Source: Escherichia marmotae (GTDB taxonomy: Bacteria; Pseudomonadota; Gammaproteobacteria; Enterobacterales; Enterobacteriaceae). From it: DNA of 64,000 bases. Under the pieces are notes generated by a model. It saw only the letters and a list, made by a program, of their open reading frames with translations, had not been told where the DNA came from and did no database searches. A program made the translations under genes and the position numbers. This document shows, piece after piece, positions 47,250 through 55,484 of the stretch. The DNA is taken from positions 1,116,001 to 1,180,000 of the forward strand of contig NZ_CP025979.1 of the NCBI RefSeq assembly GCF_002900365.1. The letters run 5' to 3'. Every line of letters starts with the position of its first letter. The first letter of the stretch is position 1.

Positions 47250-48062
47250 ATGCTCATTGATGATATTGATTTTGCAGACCTTTATCTTCAGCAATTAAAG
47301 CTGGCTCACCGAACAGAAAAAACGCCAGATCACTGGGATCAACGGGCGGAAAAAATGGCCGAGAATTGCGCCTCGCCAACGGACAGCTATCTGCAACAAC
47401 TGATCGCTAAAATTGACCTGCAGGGCGCAAATTCCTTATTCGATATGGGCTGTGGACCGGGCACTGTGTCACTGGCACTGGCTGATAAAGTCACTACCGT
47501 TTATGGCGTTGATTACAGTCAGGGGATGCTGAACGTTGCCGCCCGTCGCGCCGCCGCGATGAAGGCCGACAATGTCCACTGGATCCAACGCGCCTGGGAA
47601 GAGCACTGGAGTGACCTGCCACGCTGCGATATTGCCGTGGCTTCCCGATCCACGCTGGTGGCTGACATGCGCCAGGCGATGACCAAACTGAATAATCAGG
47701 CACGGTTACGCGTCTATACCACCCATCTTGTCAGTACCTCGTTCGTCTCCCCTGCCATCCAGCGGGCGGCAGGTCGGGAAGTGATCGAATTACCCAACTA
47801 TATCTTTGCACTTAACGTGCTGTATCAGATGGGAATTTATGCTCACGTTGATTTTATCCGTGGGCAAAATTGCCAACAGGATAACAGTACCTGGGAACGT
47901 TTTGAGCAGAACGTCAGTTGGAGTCTCGGCACGCTTAACGACGATGAACGCGAACGGTTATATCGCTGGTATCAACAACAGGATGCTCGCGCCCTCGCCC
48001 CTGCCAGCCGCGACTGGGCACTCATCTGGTGGGACAGCGTGCCACAGGAGGCACTGCGATGA
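47250..48062 (+). CDS. class I SAM-dependent methyltransferase
   Basis: A 270-residue Rossmann-type methyltransferase with motif I FDMGCGPGTVSLAL and motif II around VYGVDYSQGML. It lies between the ABC ATPase and modD and shares an ATGA overlap with modD, so it is part of the uptake operon. Its substrate is unknown; it could modify a metal-chelating small molecule after import. That role is inference. Confidence 0.8.
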   Translation: MLIDDIDFADLYLQQLKLAHRTEKTPDHWDQRAEKMAENCASPTDSYLQQLIAKIDLQGANSLFDMGCGPGTVSLALADKVTTVYGVDYSQGMLNVAARRAAAMKADNVHWIQRAWEEHWSDLPRCDIAVASRSTLVADMRQAMTKLNNQARLRVYTTHLVSTSFVSPAIQRAAGREVIELPNYIFALNVLYQMGIYAHVDFIRGQNCQQDNSTWERFEQNVSWSLGTLNDDERERLYRWYQQQDARALAPASRDWALIWWDSVPQEALR

Positions 48063-48913
48063 TTTTCATTTCTCAGGCACAAATCGATGCGTTACTTCTG
48101 GAGGATATCCAGGGCGGTGACCTGACCACACGCGCATTAGGCATCGGTGAACAGCCTGGTGTTATTGATTTTTTTCACCGCAAGGGCGGCTGCGTCAGTG
48201 GCGTGGCGGTGGCTTGCAAGATGTTAACCACGCTGGGATTAACCATCGATGATGCTGTCAGCGACGGTTCACTAGCGAACCCGGGTCAGCGTCTAATCCG
48301 GGCACATGGCAATGCCGCTGCACTTCATCAGGGGTGGAAAGCAGTCCAGAACGTGCTGGAGTGGAGTTGCGGCGTGTCTGATTATCTCGCTCAAATGTTG
48401 ATGCTGCTTCGCGAACGTTATTCCGATGGCAATATTGCCTGCACCCGAAAAGCGATCCCCGGCACCCGTTTACTGGCAGCGCAGGCAATTCTGGCCGCAG
48501 GGGGATTGATTCACCGTGCCGGATGTGCGGAGACCATATTATTGTTTGCCAACCACCGTCATTTTCTTGCCGACAAGCAGGACTGGTCGGGCGCAATCGC
48601 TCAGTTACGTCGCCACGCACCGGAGAAGAAAATCGTTGTTGAAGCCGATACGCCTGAAGAGGCAATTGCCGCGTTACGCGCGCAACCAGACGTACTTCAG
48701 CTCGACAAATTTAGTCCGCAGCAGGCAACGGAAATTGCGCAAAAAGCACCGTCACTGGCTCCTCACTGCACGCTGGCTCTGACGGGTGGAATTAATCTGA
48801 CAACTCTCAAAAATTACCTCGATTGTGGCATCCGACTGTTTATTACCTCCGCGCCTTATTACGCGGCACCGGCTGATATCAAAGTCAGTCTGAAACCCAA
48901 AGCCTCTTTTTAA
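48059..48913 (+). CDS. modD: ModD protein (quinolinate phosphoribosyltransferase family)
   Basis: A 284-residue member of the nicotinate-nucleotide pyrophosphorylase fold in its ModD branch (GGDLTTRALGIG at the N-terminus, NVLEWSCGVSDYLA, CTRKAIPGTR, VEADTPEEA). ModD genes are found in molybdate transport operons of other proteobacteria; the reaction is not established. E. coli has NadC elsewhere, so this is a specialised paralogue. Its position supports a molybdenum or tungsten link for the operon. Confidence 0.85.
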   Translation: MIFISQAQIDALLLEDIQGGDLTTRALGIGEQPGVIDFFHRKGGCVSGVAVACKMLTTLGLTIDDAVSDGSLANPGQRLIRAHGNAAALHQGWKAVQNVLEWSCGVSDYLAQMLMLLRERYSDGNIACTRKAIPGTRLLAAQAILAAGGLIHRAGCAETILLFANHRHFLADKQDWSGAIAQLRRHAPEKKIVVEADTPEEAIAALRAQPDVLQLDKFSPQQATEIAQKAPSLAPHCTLALTGGINLTTLKNYLDCGIRLFITSAPYYAAPADIKVSLKPKASF

Positions 48914-48938
48914 TTCTTTATTAAACGGAATTTATTTT

Positions 48939-50909
48939 ATGAGATTCAAAAAACATTATCTCTGCACAGCATTATCAATTGCACTTGCCCAGCAGGCCGT
49001 AGCAGCTCAAGAGAGCGATACACTGACTGTATGGTCCAGCCCTGTATCATCGACGACGACCACCATTCTCGATCAACCCAACATAAAGGCGTTGGATAAA
49101 CAAAATGTTGCTCAGGCATTAAGTGTCGTTCCCGGCGTGGTGCTGCAAAAATCAGGCAGCCGCAACGAAGAACAGGTCAAAGTTCGTGGTTTTGATAGCC
49201 GTCAGGTGCCGGTCTATTTCGACGGCGTCCCCATTTATGTTCCCTATGATGGTAACCTCGATCTGGCGCGGATTTTAACCAACAATATGGGCGCGGTCGA
49301 AGTTTCCAAAGGGTATTCCTCACTGCTACAGGGACCTAATCAGATGGGGGGGTCCATAAACATCACCACTCAGAAACCGACCAAACCGCTGGAAGCTAGT
49401 CTGGGATATCGTCAGGGATGGAGCCGTAGTCAGGACAACGCCTACGATATGCACGCTTCATTTGCCGCCAGCAGCGATCTGGGATACTTGCAAGTCAGCG
49501 GCAGCCAGCTAAAACAGGATTTTCTCGGCCTGCCACACGGTGTTAATAATGATATTGCAGGCAAGCACGGCAAGATGATTAACTCATCTGCCGATGACAA
49601 ACGCGGCATTGTGAAGCTCGGTTTTACACCGCGTGAAAACGATGAATACACGCTGACTTACATTAAGCAGGATGGCGAAAAAGACAACCCGCCATACAGC
49701 GGAAACAGTGGCCAAAAGTCACGCTACTGGCAGTGGCCGGAGTATGACAAAGAAAGTTTTTACTATCAGGGAACCACACAGCTAAACGACCGTTTTACCC
49801 TGAAAAGCCGGCTGTATCGCGACACCTTTGAAAATACTCTCATGATGTACAACTCGCTGGCCGATCTGAAAAGTAAAAACGGTAGCTATAGTCACTATTC
49901 CGATTACAGCGATGGTGCCGGATTACAACTGGCGGCCGATGTACGTGAAAACGATCTGCTGTCGTTTGCCGTTAACTGGAAGGATGACGTACACCGGGAA
50001 AAAGGTGCACCTCACGCCGCTTACGATCGCTATGAAGATCGTACCTGGTCGCTCGCCAGTGAATATCAATGGGCTGCTGCTGATAATTTGGATGTTGTGG
50101 CCGGGATCAGCTATGACTGGCGTGATAGCGTAGAAGCGAAAAAACACGAAAAAGATGGCAGCATCACCCATTATGACGACAACAATCAGTCAGCTTTTAA
50201 CTGGCAGGTGATGGGGAAATACCACTTTGCCAATGAAGACACGCTGACGCTTTCATACTATGACCGCACGCGCTTCCCGACACTGAAAGAACGCTATACC
50301 ACGTCCAAACCGGCGTATAACCAGATAGCCATTGTTAATCCACAACTTAAGCCAGAACGCGCTCGCGGAGTGGATTTAACCTGGAATGGCGCTTTCACCC
50401 GCGCCTGGGGATTTGAAGTCAGCGTTTACTATAACCGGGTAAGTGACGCCATCCTTTCACACAATATCGATGCCGATACCATTCAAAACCAGAACAGCGG
50501 CACGGTAGATTACAGTGGCCTGGATGCCGGTATTAAGGGGAAAATCAGCAATGTACTGGATGTAGGATTGAGCTACGCTCTGATTCATGCCGATGCCAAA
50601 CGCAAAGATATCGGCAAGATAACCGATCTGCCGACACAGACAATGACTGCATGGATGACACTCAAACCGTGGGAGCCGTTAAGCGTAACGCTGTCGGAAG
50701 AGGCGCGTTCCTCCAGTTACAGCAACAGCGACGGTTCACAAAAAGCCGCCGGTTTTGCGGTGACCCACATTCGTGCCGATTACGCCTTAGGTCATGGCTT
50801 CAGCGTCAATGCGTCCGTCAATAACCTGTTTGATACGAAATATGCCTACAGCGAAGGGTTTATTGAAGAAGGGCGTAATTTCTGGGCAGGTGTGGAATAT
50901 ACGTTCTGA
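48939..50909 (+). CDS. TonB-dependent outer membrane receptor
   Basis: A 656-residue outer-membrane receptor. The signal peptide ends AQQAVAA, the TonB box is DTLTVW, and the plug domain spans about 40-150 (RNEEQVKVRGFDSRQVPVYFDGVPI). The rest is a 22-stranded barrel ending in VEYTF with terminal Phe. It would carry a large ligand across the outer membrane to the ABC system encoded just upstream. Free molybdate passes porins, so a TonB receptor suggests a chelated or scarce ligand. The ligand is not recognised. Confidence 0.93.
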   Translation: MRFKKHYLCTALSIALAQQAVAAQESDTLTVWSSPVSSTTTTILDQPNIKALDKQNVAQALSVVPGVVLQKSGSRNEEQVKVRGFDSRQVPVYFDGVPIYVPYDGNLDLARILTNNMGAVEVSKGYSSLLQGPNQMGGSINITTQKPTKPLEASLGYRQGWSRSQDNAYDMHASFAASSDLGYLQVSGSQLKQDFLGLPHGVNNDIAGKHGKMINSSADDKRGIVKLGFTPRENDEYTLTYIKQDGEKDNPPYSGNSGQKSRYWQWPEYDKESFYYQGTTQLNDRFTLKSRLYRDTFENTLMMYNSLADLKSKNGSYSHYSDYSDGAGLQLAADVRENDLLSFAVNWKDDVHREKGAPHAAYDRYEDRTWSLASEYQWAAADNLDVVAGISYDWRDSVEAKKHEKDGSITHYDDNNQSAFNWQVMGKYHFANEDTLTLSYYDRTRFPTLKERYTTSKPAYNQIAIVNPQLKPERARGVDLTWNGAFTRAWGFEVSVYYNRVSDAILSHNIDADTIQNQNSGTVDYSGLDAGIKGKISNVLDVGLSYALIHADAKRKDIGKITDLPTQTMTAWMTLKPWEPLSVTLSEEARSSSYSNSDGSQKAAGFAVTHIRADYALGHGFSVNASVNNLFDTKYAYSEGFIEEGRNFWAGVEYTF

Positions 50910-50958
50910 TTTGAAAGCGGATAGCGGCGTCAGCACCGCTATCCGCCTTATGAAAATC

Positions 50959-51132
50959 TTATTCTCTTCGCAGAAGGCGAAATACCCCCAGAACCAGGAT
51001 AGCGCCGACAACCGCACCGACTATCCCGAGAATACAGGTCAGGAAAAATCCACCACCATCACGCCCTGGCATGATCAGCTTGGCGATAATGCCGGCTATC
51101 AGGCCAAAAATAATCCAGGCAATAATTCCCAT
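50959..51132 (-). CDS. ymgE: YmgE/GlsB-family membrane protein with internal deletion
   Basis: The 57-residue frame begins MGIIAWIIFGLIAGIIAKL and ends VLGVFRLLRRE like K-12 YmgE (84 residues as I recall). It lacks about 27 residues from the middle: GIVGAVVG runs straight into AILVLG. In K-12 the motif AVVG occurs at both ends of the missing block, so recombination between short direct repeats fits. The transglycosylase-associated (GlsB/YeaQ) family has three helices; the deletion removes one. The reading frame is intact, so a shortened protein may be made. Confidence 0.85.
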   Translation of the reverse strand: MGIIAWIIFGLIAGIIAKLIMPGRDGGGFFLTCILGIVGAVVGAILVLGVFRLLRRE

Positions 51133-51269
51133 GTTCAGGCCCTCGTTTCGATGAATCGGACGCAGAAAATGTTTACGTCAACGCTCTAAGTATAGGCAAG
51201 GGCTGGATCGATGCTGGCGTCTGTCGGTTGATTTAAGATCAACGTGTAAAAAATATTCACGCATTTGTA

Positions 51270-51296
51270 TTAAGTTTTGTTAATCACTACCGATAA
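51270..51296 (+). promoter_or_regulatory. sigma-28 (FliA) promoter of ycgR
   Basis: TTAAGTTT, eleven bases, ACCGATAA: one mismatch in each element from the FliA consensus TAAAGTTT-N11-GCCGATAA. It is 35 bp before the ycgR start, as expected for this class 3 flagellar gene. Confidence 0.8.
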
Positions 51297-51331
51297 ACCA
51301 AAGACAGTTTGTCGGTCAGGAGTTTTTCCGC

Positions 51332-51535
51332 GTGAGTCATTACCATGAGCAGTTCCTGAAACAAAATCCGTTAGCAGTCCTGGGCGTTTTACGCGATTTG
51401 CACAAAGCCGCTGTTCCCTTGCGTATCAGTTGGTCAGGCGGTCAGTTGATCAGCAAAATACTGGCAATAAGCCCTGATAAACTGGTGCTGGATCACGGCA
51501 GTCAACCAGAAGACAATAATACAGCGCTTAAGTAA
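51332..51535 (+). pseudogene. ycgR: ycgR (flagellar brake) truncated by IS66
   Basis: The first 67 residues (GTG start, SHYHEQFLKQNPLAVLGV...) match YcgR, the c-di-GMP-binding protein that slows flagellar rotation. YcgR is about 244 residues with an N-terminal YcgR_2 domain and a C-terminal PilZ domain. Here the frame runs into the IS66 end at 51532 and stops. The PilZ domain is not in this window. The promoter is intact, but the product should not function. Confidence 0.93.
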
Positions 51536-51561
51536 GCGGCTCGTCAGAACCGTATTGATAT

Positions 51562-53133
51562 TTACTGAGAGCTCAGATCAACTTTCCAGGGCAACAGATC
51601 GCGTACCCGGTTTGCCGGCCAGTCCTGGATATGTTCAATGACGTAACGCAGCCACTTTTCTGGCTCCACATTGTTCAGACGGCATGTGCCGATCAGCGAG
51701 TACAACACCGCCGCATGTTCACCACCGCTGTCGGAACCCGCGAACATCCAGTTTTTCCGGCCTACGGCCACTCCCCGTAAGGCGTTCTCTGCGATGTTGT
51801 TGTCGATTTCCACCCAGCCATTACTGCAGTACACGTTCAGTGCATCCCACTGTTTCAGCAGGTATGCGAACGCTTTTGCCGTATCTGAGTGACGCGACAG
51901 TGTTTTCATCTGTTGCTGTATCCAGTCATACAGTGACTGCATCAGTGGCGCGGCTCTGGCTTTTCTTGCCGCCAGACGCTGTTCTGCTGAACAGCCCCGG
52001 ACCTCTGCCTCGATAGCATACAGTTCACCGATACGCTGCAGGGCTTCCGTGGTGATGTCGGTGGGCGCTCTTGCATGCACATCGTGGATTTTTCTCCGGG
52101 CATGAGCCATACACGCGGCTTCCGTTATTCTGCCGGATTCGTATAACACCCGGTAACCACCGTAAGCATCGGCCTGAAGCACACCGCTGTAACCGGCCAG
52201 GTGATTTTGTGGATGGATACCTTTCCGGTCCGGACTGTACGCGAACCAGACCGCCGGGGGCATCTGTGAACCGGCGTTGCGGTCATCACGGACGTAGACC
52301 CACAGCCGGGCTGTCCGGGTTTTACCGCTGCCCGGCTCCTGGACCGGGACGGGGATATCATCGGCATGGACTTTACCGGGCATCAGCACATACTGGCGCA
52401 GGACGTCATACAGCGGCTCCAGCAGTTCAGCAACGGCACCGGTCCAGCGCCCCAGTGTGGCACGGCTCAGCTCCACTCCCTGACGACGGTATATTTCTGA
52501 CTGGCGGTATAACGGCAGATGGTCTGCATATTTCCCGGTGACAACATGGGCCAGAAGCCCCGCTCCGGCATAACTGCGTGCAATGGGTTTTGAAGGTACT
52601 GGTGCCTGCACGATATGGTCGCACCGGCAACAGGCCAGTTTCGGACGTTGTGTTTCGATAACCTTAAAGGCGCTGCTGATAAGCTCCAGTTGCTCTGACA
52701 CATCACATCCCAGAGAACTGAGTTCACCACCACAGGCAGGACAGCATTCCTCTTCCGGCCGGATAACCCGGGTTTCACGGGGAAGTGAGGCCGGTAACGG
52801 TTTACGGGCTGAAGACTGGCGCAGGGCGGATGGCAGTACCGGGTCATATTGCTCACCCAGCGTTTCCGCCATTTCTTCCTGAAGTGCGCTGATTCGCTCC
52901 TGAGCTTCCTGTATCTGCCGTTCGGTTTTTGCACGAAGTTTTTCTGAGCTTTTACCGAACTGCATACGTTGCAGTTTCGCAACCAGCGCCTTCAGCCGGT
53001 TGATTTCGGAAGCATAAGCCGCCACCCGCTGTGAGAGCAGGCGGTTGTATTCAGCCATCTGGCGGATGGTGTCCTGTTGCGTCTGCAACAGTGCCCGCAG
53101 GCGGGCGTTCTCATGAGCAAGTGAGGTGTCCAT
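51562..53133 (-). CDS. tnpC: IS66 transposase
   Basis: A 523-residue IS66 TnpC. It has an N-terminal coiled coil (ENARLRALLQTQQDTIRQM), a zinc-finger-like CCPACGGE and CCRCDH region, and the DDE domain (VHADDIPVPV, LQADAYGGYRVLYE, and IDNNIAENALR near the C-terminus). It appears intact. Confidence 0.95.
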   Translation of the reverse strand: MDTSLAHENARLRALLQTQQDTIRQMAEYNRLLSQRVAAYASEINRLKALVAKLQRMQFGKSSEKLRAKTERQIQEAQERISALQEEMAETLGEQYDPVLPSALRQSSARKPLPASLPRETRVIRPEEECCPACGGELSSLGCDVSEQLELISSAFKVIETQRPKLACCRCDHIVQAPVPSKPIARSYAGAGLLAHVVTGKYADHLPLYRQSEIYRRQGVELSRATLGRWTGAVAELLEPLYDVLRQYVLMPGKVHADDIPVPVQEPGSGKTRTARLWVYVRDDRNAGSQMPPAVWFAYSPDRKGIHPQNHLAGYSGVLQADAYGGYRVLYESGRITEAACMAHARRKIHDVHARAPTDITTEALQRIGELYAIEAEVRGCSAEQRLAARKARAAPLMQSLYDWIQQQMKTLSRHSDTAKAFAYLLKQWDALNVYCSNGWVEIDNNIAENALRGVAVGRKNWMFAGSDSGGEHAAVLYSLIGTCRLNNVEPEKWLRYVIEHIQDWPANRVRDLLPWKVDLSSQ

Positions 53134-53152
53134 ATCCTCACTTTACAACGGG

Positions 53153-53500
53153 TTATATGCGGATTCCAGCGCGTTCCGTTCGTTTCGGGTGCTTCCAGTT
53201 GATACCTTCAGGAAGCATGGATAACTGAGCCGGAGTAAGGTGCACCTTGCCGTCACGGGTGACTGGCCAGACGAAGCGGCCCCGCTCCAGGCGTTTGGTG
53301 AAGAGGCACAGTCCGTCACTGTCAGCCCACAACACTTTTATCTGGTCACCCCGGCGTCCGCGGAAGATAAACAGGTGTCCGGAGAACGGGTCATCCTTCA
53401 GGACGTTCTGAACTTTTGATGCCAGGCCGTTAAAGCCATTCCGCATGTCGGTGATACCGGCAACCAGCCAGATACGCGAACCGGCAGGGAGAGATATCAT
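53153..53500 (-). CDS. tnpB: IS66 accessory protein TnpB
   Basis: This 115-residue TnpB (IS66 Orf2) has the conserved VAGITDMRNGFNGLA and DPFSGHLFIFRGRRGDQIKVLWAD segment, written here only in part. It is required with TnpA and TnpC for IS66 transposition. It overlaps tnpA by one base. Confidence 0.95.
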   Translation of the reverse strand: MISLPAGSRIWLVAGITDMRNGFNGLASKVQNVLKDDPFSGHLFIFRGRRGDQIKVLWADSDGLCLFTKRLERGRFVWPVTRDGKVHLTPAQLSMLPEGINWKHPKRTERAGIRI

Positions 53501-53877
53501 CAGTGGCTGCTCCCTTTTATTTCGCGGATAAGTGTCTGTAATAACGCCGGCGTCAGTTTACCTTTAAGCCTGAGAGTTCCGGCCGGCAGAACCAGCTCAC
53601 AACACAGACTGTCGGACGGTGTATTTATCTGCTCTGGTTCCTGTGCGGGGGCCGGGATTTTATTATCCGGCTCCGGCGTTAACGTCACGGGAAGCAGTGC
53701 CGGCATATTTTTTCCGGAAGGCAGCAGGCCACCTTTCCGGTATTGATGGCGCCAGTTGAAGAGCAGGTTATCGTTGATTCCGTTTTCCCGGGCGATCTGC
53801 GCCACACAGGCTCCGGGCTGCAGTGACTGCTCCACTAAGGCGATTTTAAACTCATAAGGGAAGTTGGGCCGCCGGGG
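53500..53877 (-). pseudogene. tnpA: IS66 tnpA lacking its start codon
   Basis: The TnpA frame (helix-turn-helix: CVAQIARENGINDNLLFNWRHQY) is open upstream through RRPNFPYEFKIALVEQSLQPG, the normal N-terminal part. It reaches the IS4 boundary at 53877 without a start. The only internal ATG on the coding strand gives a different frame. A shortened product from an internal GTG (53835) would lack the first helix. Confidence 0.8.
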
Positions 53878-55303
53878 TAATGCCAGTCAGTTAAGCAACT
53901 GACTGGCTCTTTTTCGGGGCTGTGGGGTATTTCCAGGGCCTCTCCTTTACCACTCTCGGGAAGGCTCTTTCCCTTCTTGTCGGTAATTTCACAAGTTGTC
54001 CCATACTTGCAAGATCGCGCATCAGCTCCGGTATACGTCCCGGTGAAGCGCCCTGCAATGTCATCAGCATTCTCATCACCATTCCGCATGATTCTGAGAA
54101 ACTCAGTTGATTCGGCCAGTAACCTTTCAGATGTTCTGCCATTTTAATCATCTGATATCTCACCAGATTATAAGCCAGTAAGACACCCCACAGCTCTTGC
54201 TCCACAAGCTCCGGCTTTTTACTTCTCAGCGTCAGCCTGCTCAGTTGCATCGTCTGTTTTATCTCCCTGTATCCCAGTTCGATTTCCCAGCGATGACTGT
54301 ACAGATCCGCCATTTCTCCTCCGGGGAAGCGCATGGCGTCCGTCATCGACGTCAGCAGATGGCAGACTTTTCCTTTGCGCGTCACGGTCAGCAGGCGGGC
54401 TGTCACCTCATTTCCCAGCCCCGGCCACTTTTTTCGTGCCTGCGGGCTGGTTTTCAGCTTCACCAGATGATCGCCTTTACCCAGTTTTCTGATCTCTTCA
54501 TATTGCGCTCCCTTTCTGAGAGGGATCATCCAGTGGCGGTGTTCTCCCGCCTGGCTCCAGGCATTTAACAGTCCCAGTGAGTAATAACCTTTATCCATTA
54601 ACGTCAGGGTGTTATCGCCGGTTTGTTCTATAAGTTGCTCAGCAAGCTCATTTTCGCTGTTCTTCATCGTGCCGAAGGCTGCAGCCGTCAGCAGATGGCT
54701 GGTCAGTTCCATCTGGCAGACCATTTTGACCTGCGGGTAGAGCGCCGGGTTCCCGGCATGTGTCTGGCGGGGGAAGGCTGCATCGTTCTCTGGTGTATCC
54801 GGTGTGCGCCAGAACACACCATCGATGGCCAGCAGGGTCAGGCCGCACCAGTGCGGATGCGGCGTGGTGTTATGCCAGAGCTGCGCTGTTTTCGTGAACA
54901 CGCGGCGGACAGCCTCACTTCCCAGACGCTGGCGGGCCTGAATAACGGCACTGGGGGCAACGAAGGGGCGATTGCCCGGCAGCATGATGTCCAGGCGATT
55001 CACAATCTGGTGAAGAGGTTCTTTACGCTCAAGCGCCATGCCAACAATACACCAGACCATCATTTCGAGGGGAAGACGGCGCTTGCGTAGCGTTACAGTA
55101 CCTGATTCGGCAAGGCAACGAGAGATGAGTTCGGGGTCGAGGTAATCCCCCAGAGAAGTCAGTGGGTTACGCAGAGAATCGTAACGGGATACCAAATCAA
55201 GGGCCTGTCCAATGAGCATAAAAAAATCCGGAAACGAGTGAGCGTTTCCGGATTCTTACACAGCCACTGGATCGGTCAACTGATCCTTAACTGATCGGCA
55301 TTA
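53878..55303 (-). mobile_element. IS4, full length (1426 bp)
   Basis: Both ends carry IS4 terminal repeats: TAATGCCAGTCAGTTAAG at 53878 and, inverted, CTTAACTGATCGGCATTA ending at 55303. The length is exactly 1426 bp. The flanks (GGGCCGCCGGGG and CGGCAAATGCCG) share no 11-13 bp duplication, so this copy did not insert simply here; it sits at a recombination junction. Confidence 0.95.
53891..55219 (-). CDS. insG: IS4 transposase
   Basis: This 442-residue DDE transposase is nearly the same as K-12 InsG: LLAIDGVFWRTP (first Asp), LMDKGYYSLGL (second Asp) and the YREIK motif with the Glu (ELGYREIKQTMQ). Complete. Confidence 0.96.
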   Translation of the reverse strand: MLIGQALDLVSRYDSLRNPLTSLGDYLDPELISRCLAESGTVTLRKRRLPLEMMVWCIVGMALERKEPLHQIVNRLDIMLPGNRPFVAPSAVIQARQRLGSEAVRRVFTKTAQLWHNTTPHPHWCGLTLLAIDGVFWRTPDTPENDAAFPRQTHAGNPALYPQVKMVCQMELTSHLLTAAAFGTMKNSENELAEQLIEQTGDNTLTLMDKGYYSLGLLNAWSQAGEHRHWMIPLRKGAQYEEIRKLGKGDHLVKLKTSPQARKKWPGLGNEVTARLLTVTRKGKVCHLLTSMTDAMRFPGGEMADLYSHRWEIELGYREIKQTMQLSRLTLRSKKPELVEQELWGVLLAYNLVRYQMIKMAEHLKGYWPNQLSFSESCGMVMRMLMTLQGASPGRIPELMRDLASMGQLVKLPTRRERAFPRVVKERPWKYPTAPKKSQSVA

Positions 55304-55484
55304 CGGCAAATGCCGAGGTCTGTTAATCGTGGCTATTATGAATATCACTGCACTATTTCATCCAGTCAGGATACCAGATGCGGAAGCTGCTCTACCGCTT
55401 TTACAGCATTGTATTCACTACTCTTATATATCCTGATATCGTTAAATCAACAGAAATAACCAATATCAGCAGGAAAGCATTAAT

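Larger units (their letters stand above)
51532..53877 (-). mobile_element. IS66-family insertion sequence, 5' end lost to IS4
   Basis: One end begins GTAAGCGGCTCGTCAG at 51532, an IS66-type terminal repeat. tnpC, tnpB and tnpA follow on the minus strand. The other terminal repeat is missing: the element stops at 53877 within the first codons of tnpA where IS4 begins. A target duplication cannot be tested because the far flank is gone. Confidence 0.9.

Noticed and set aside
48939..50909. assigning the receptor to a known siderophore (for example FepA, FhuA, BtuB)
   Set aside because: No ligand-specific sequence recognised; the operon has a ModE-like site and I saw no clear Fur box or B12 riboswitch upstream.
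52071..52541. 156-codon plus-strand frame within IS66
   Set aside because: Antisense to intact tnpC.
53835..54089. 84-codon minus-strand frame bridging IS66 and IS4
   Set aside because: Formed by chance across the junction and in the wrong frame for both tnpA and insG.
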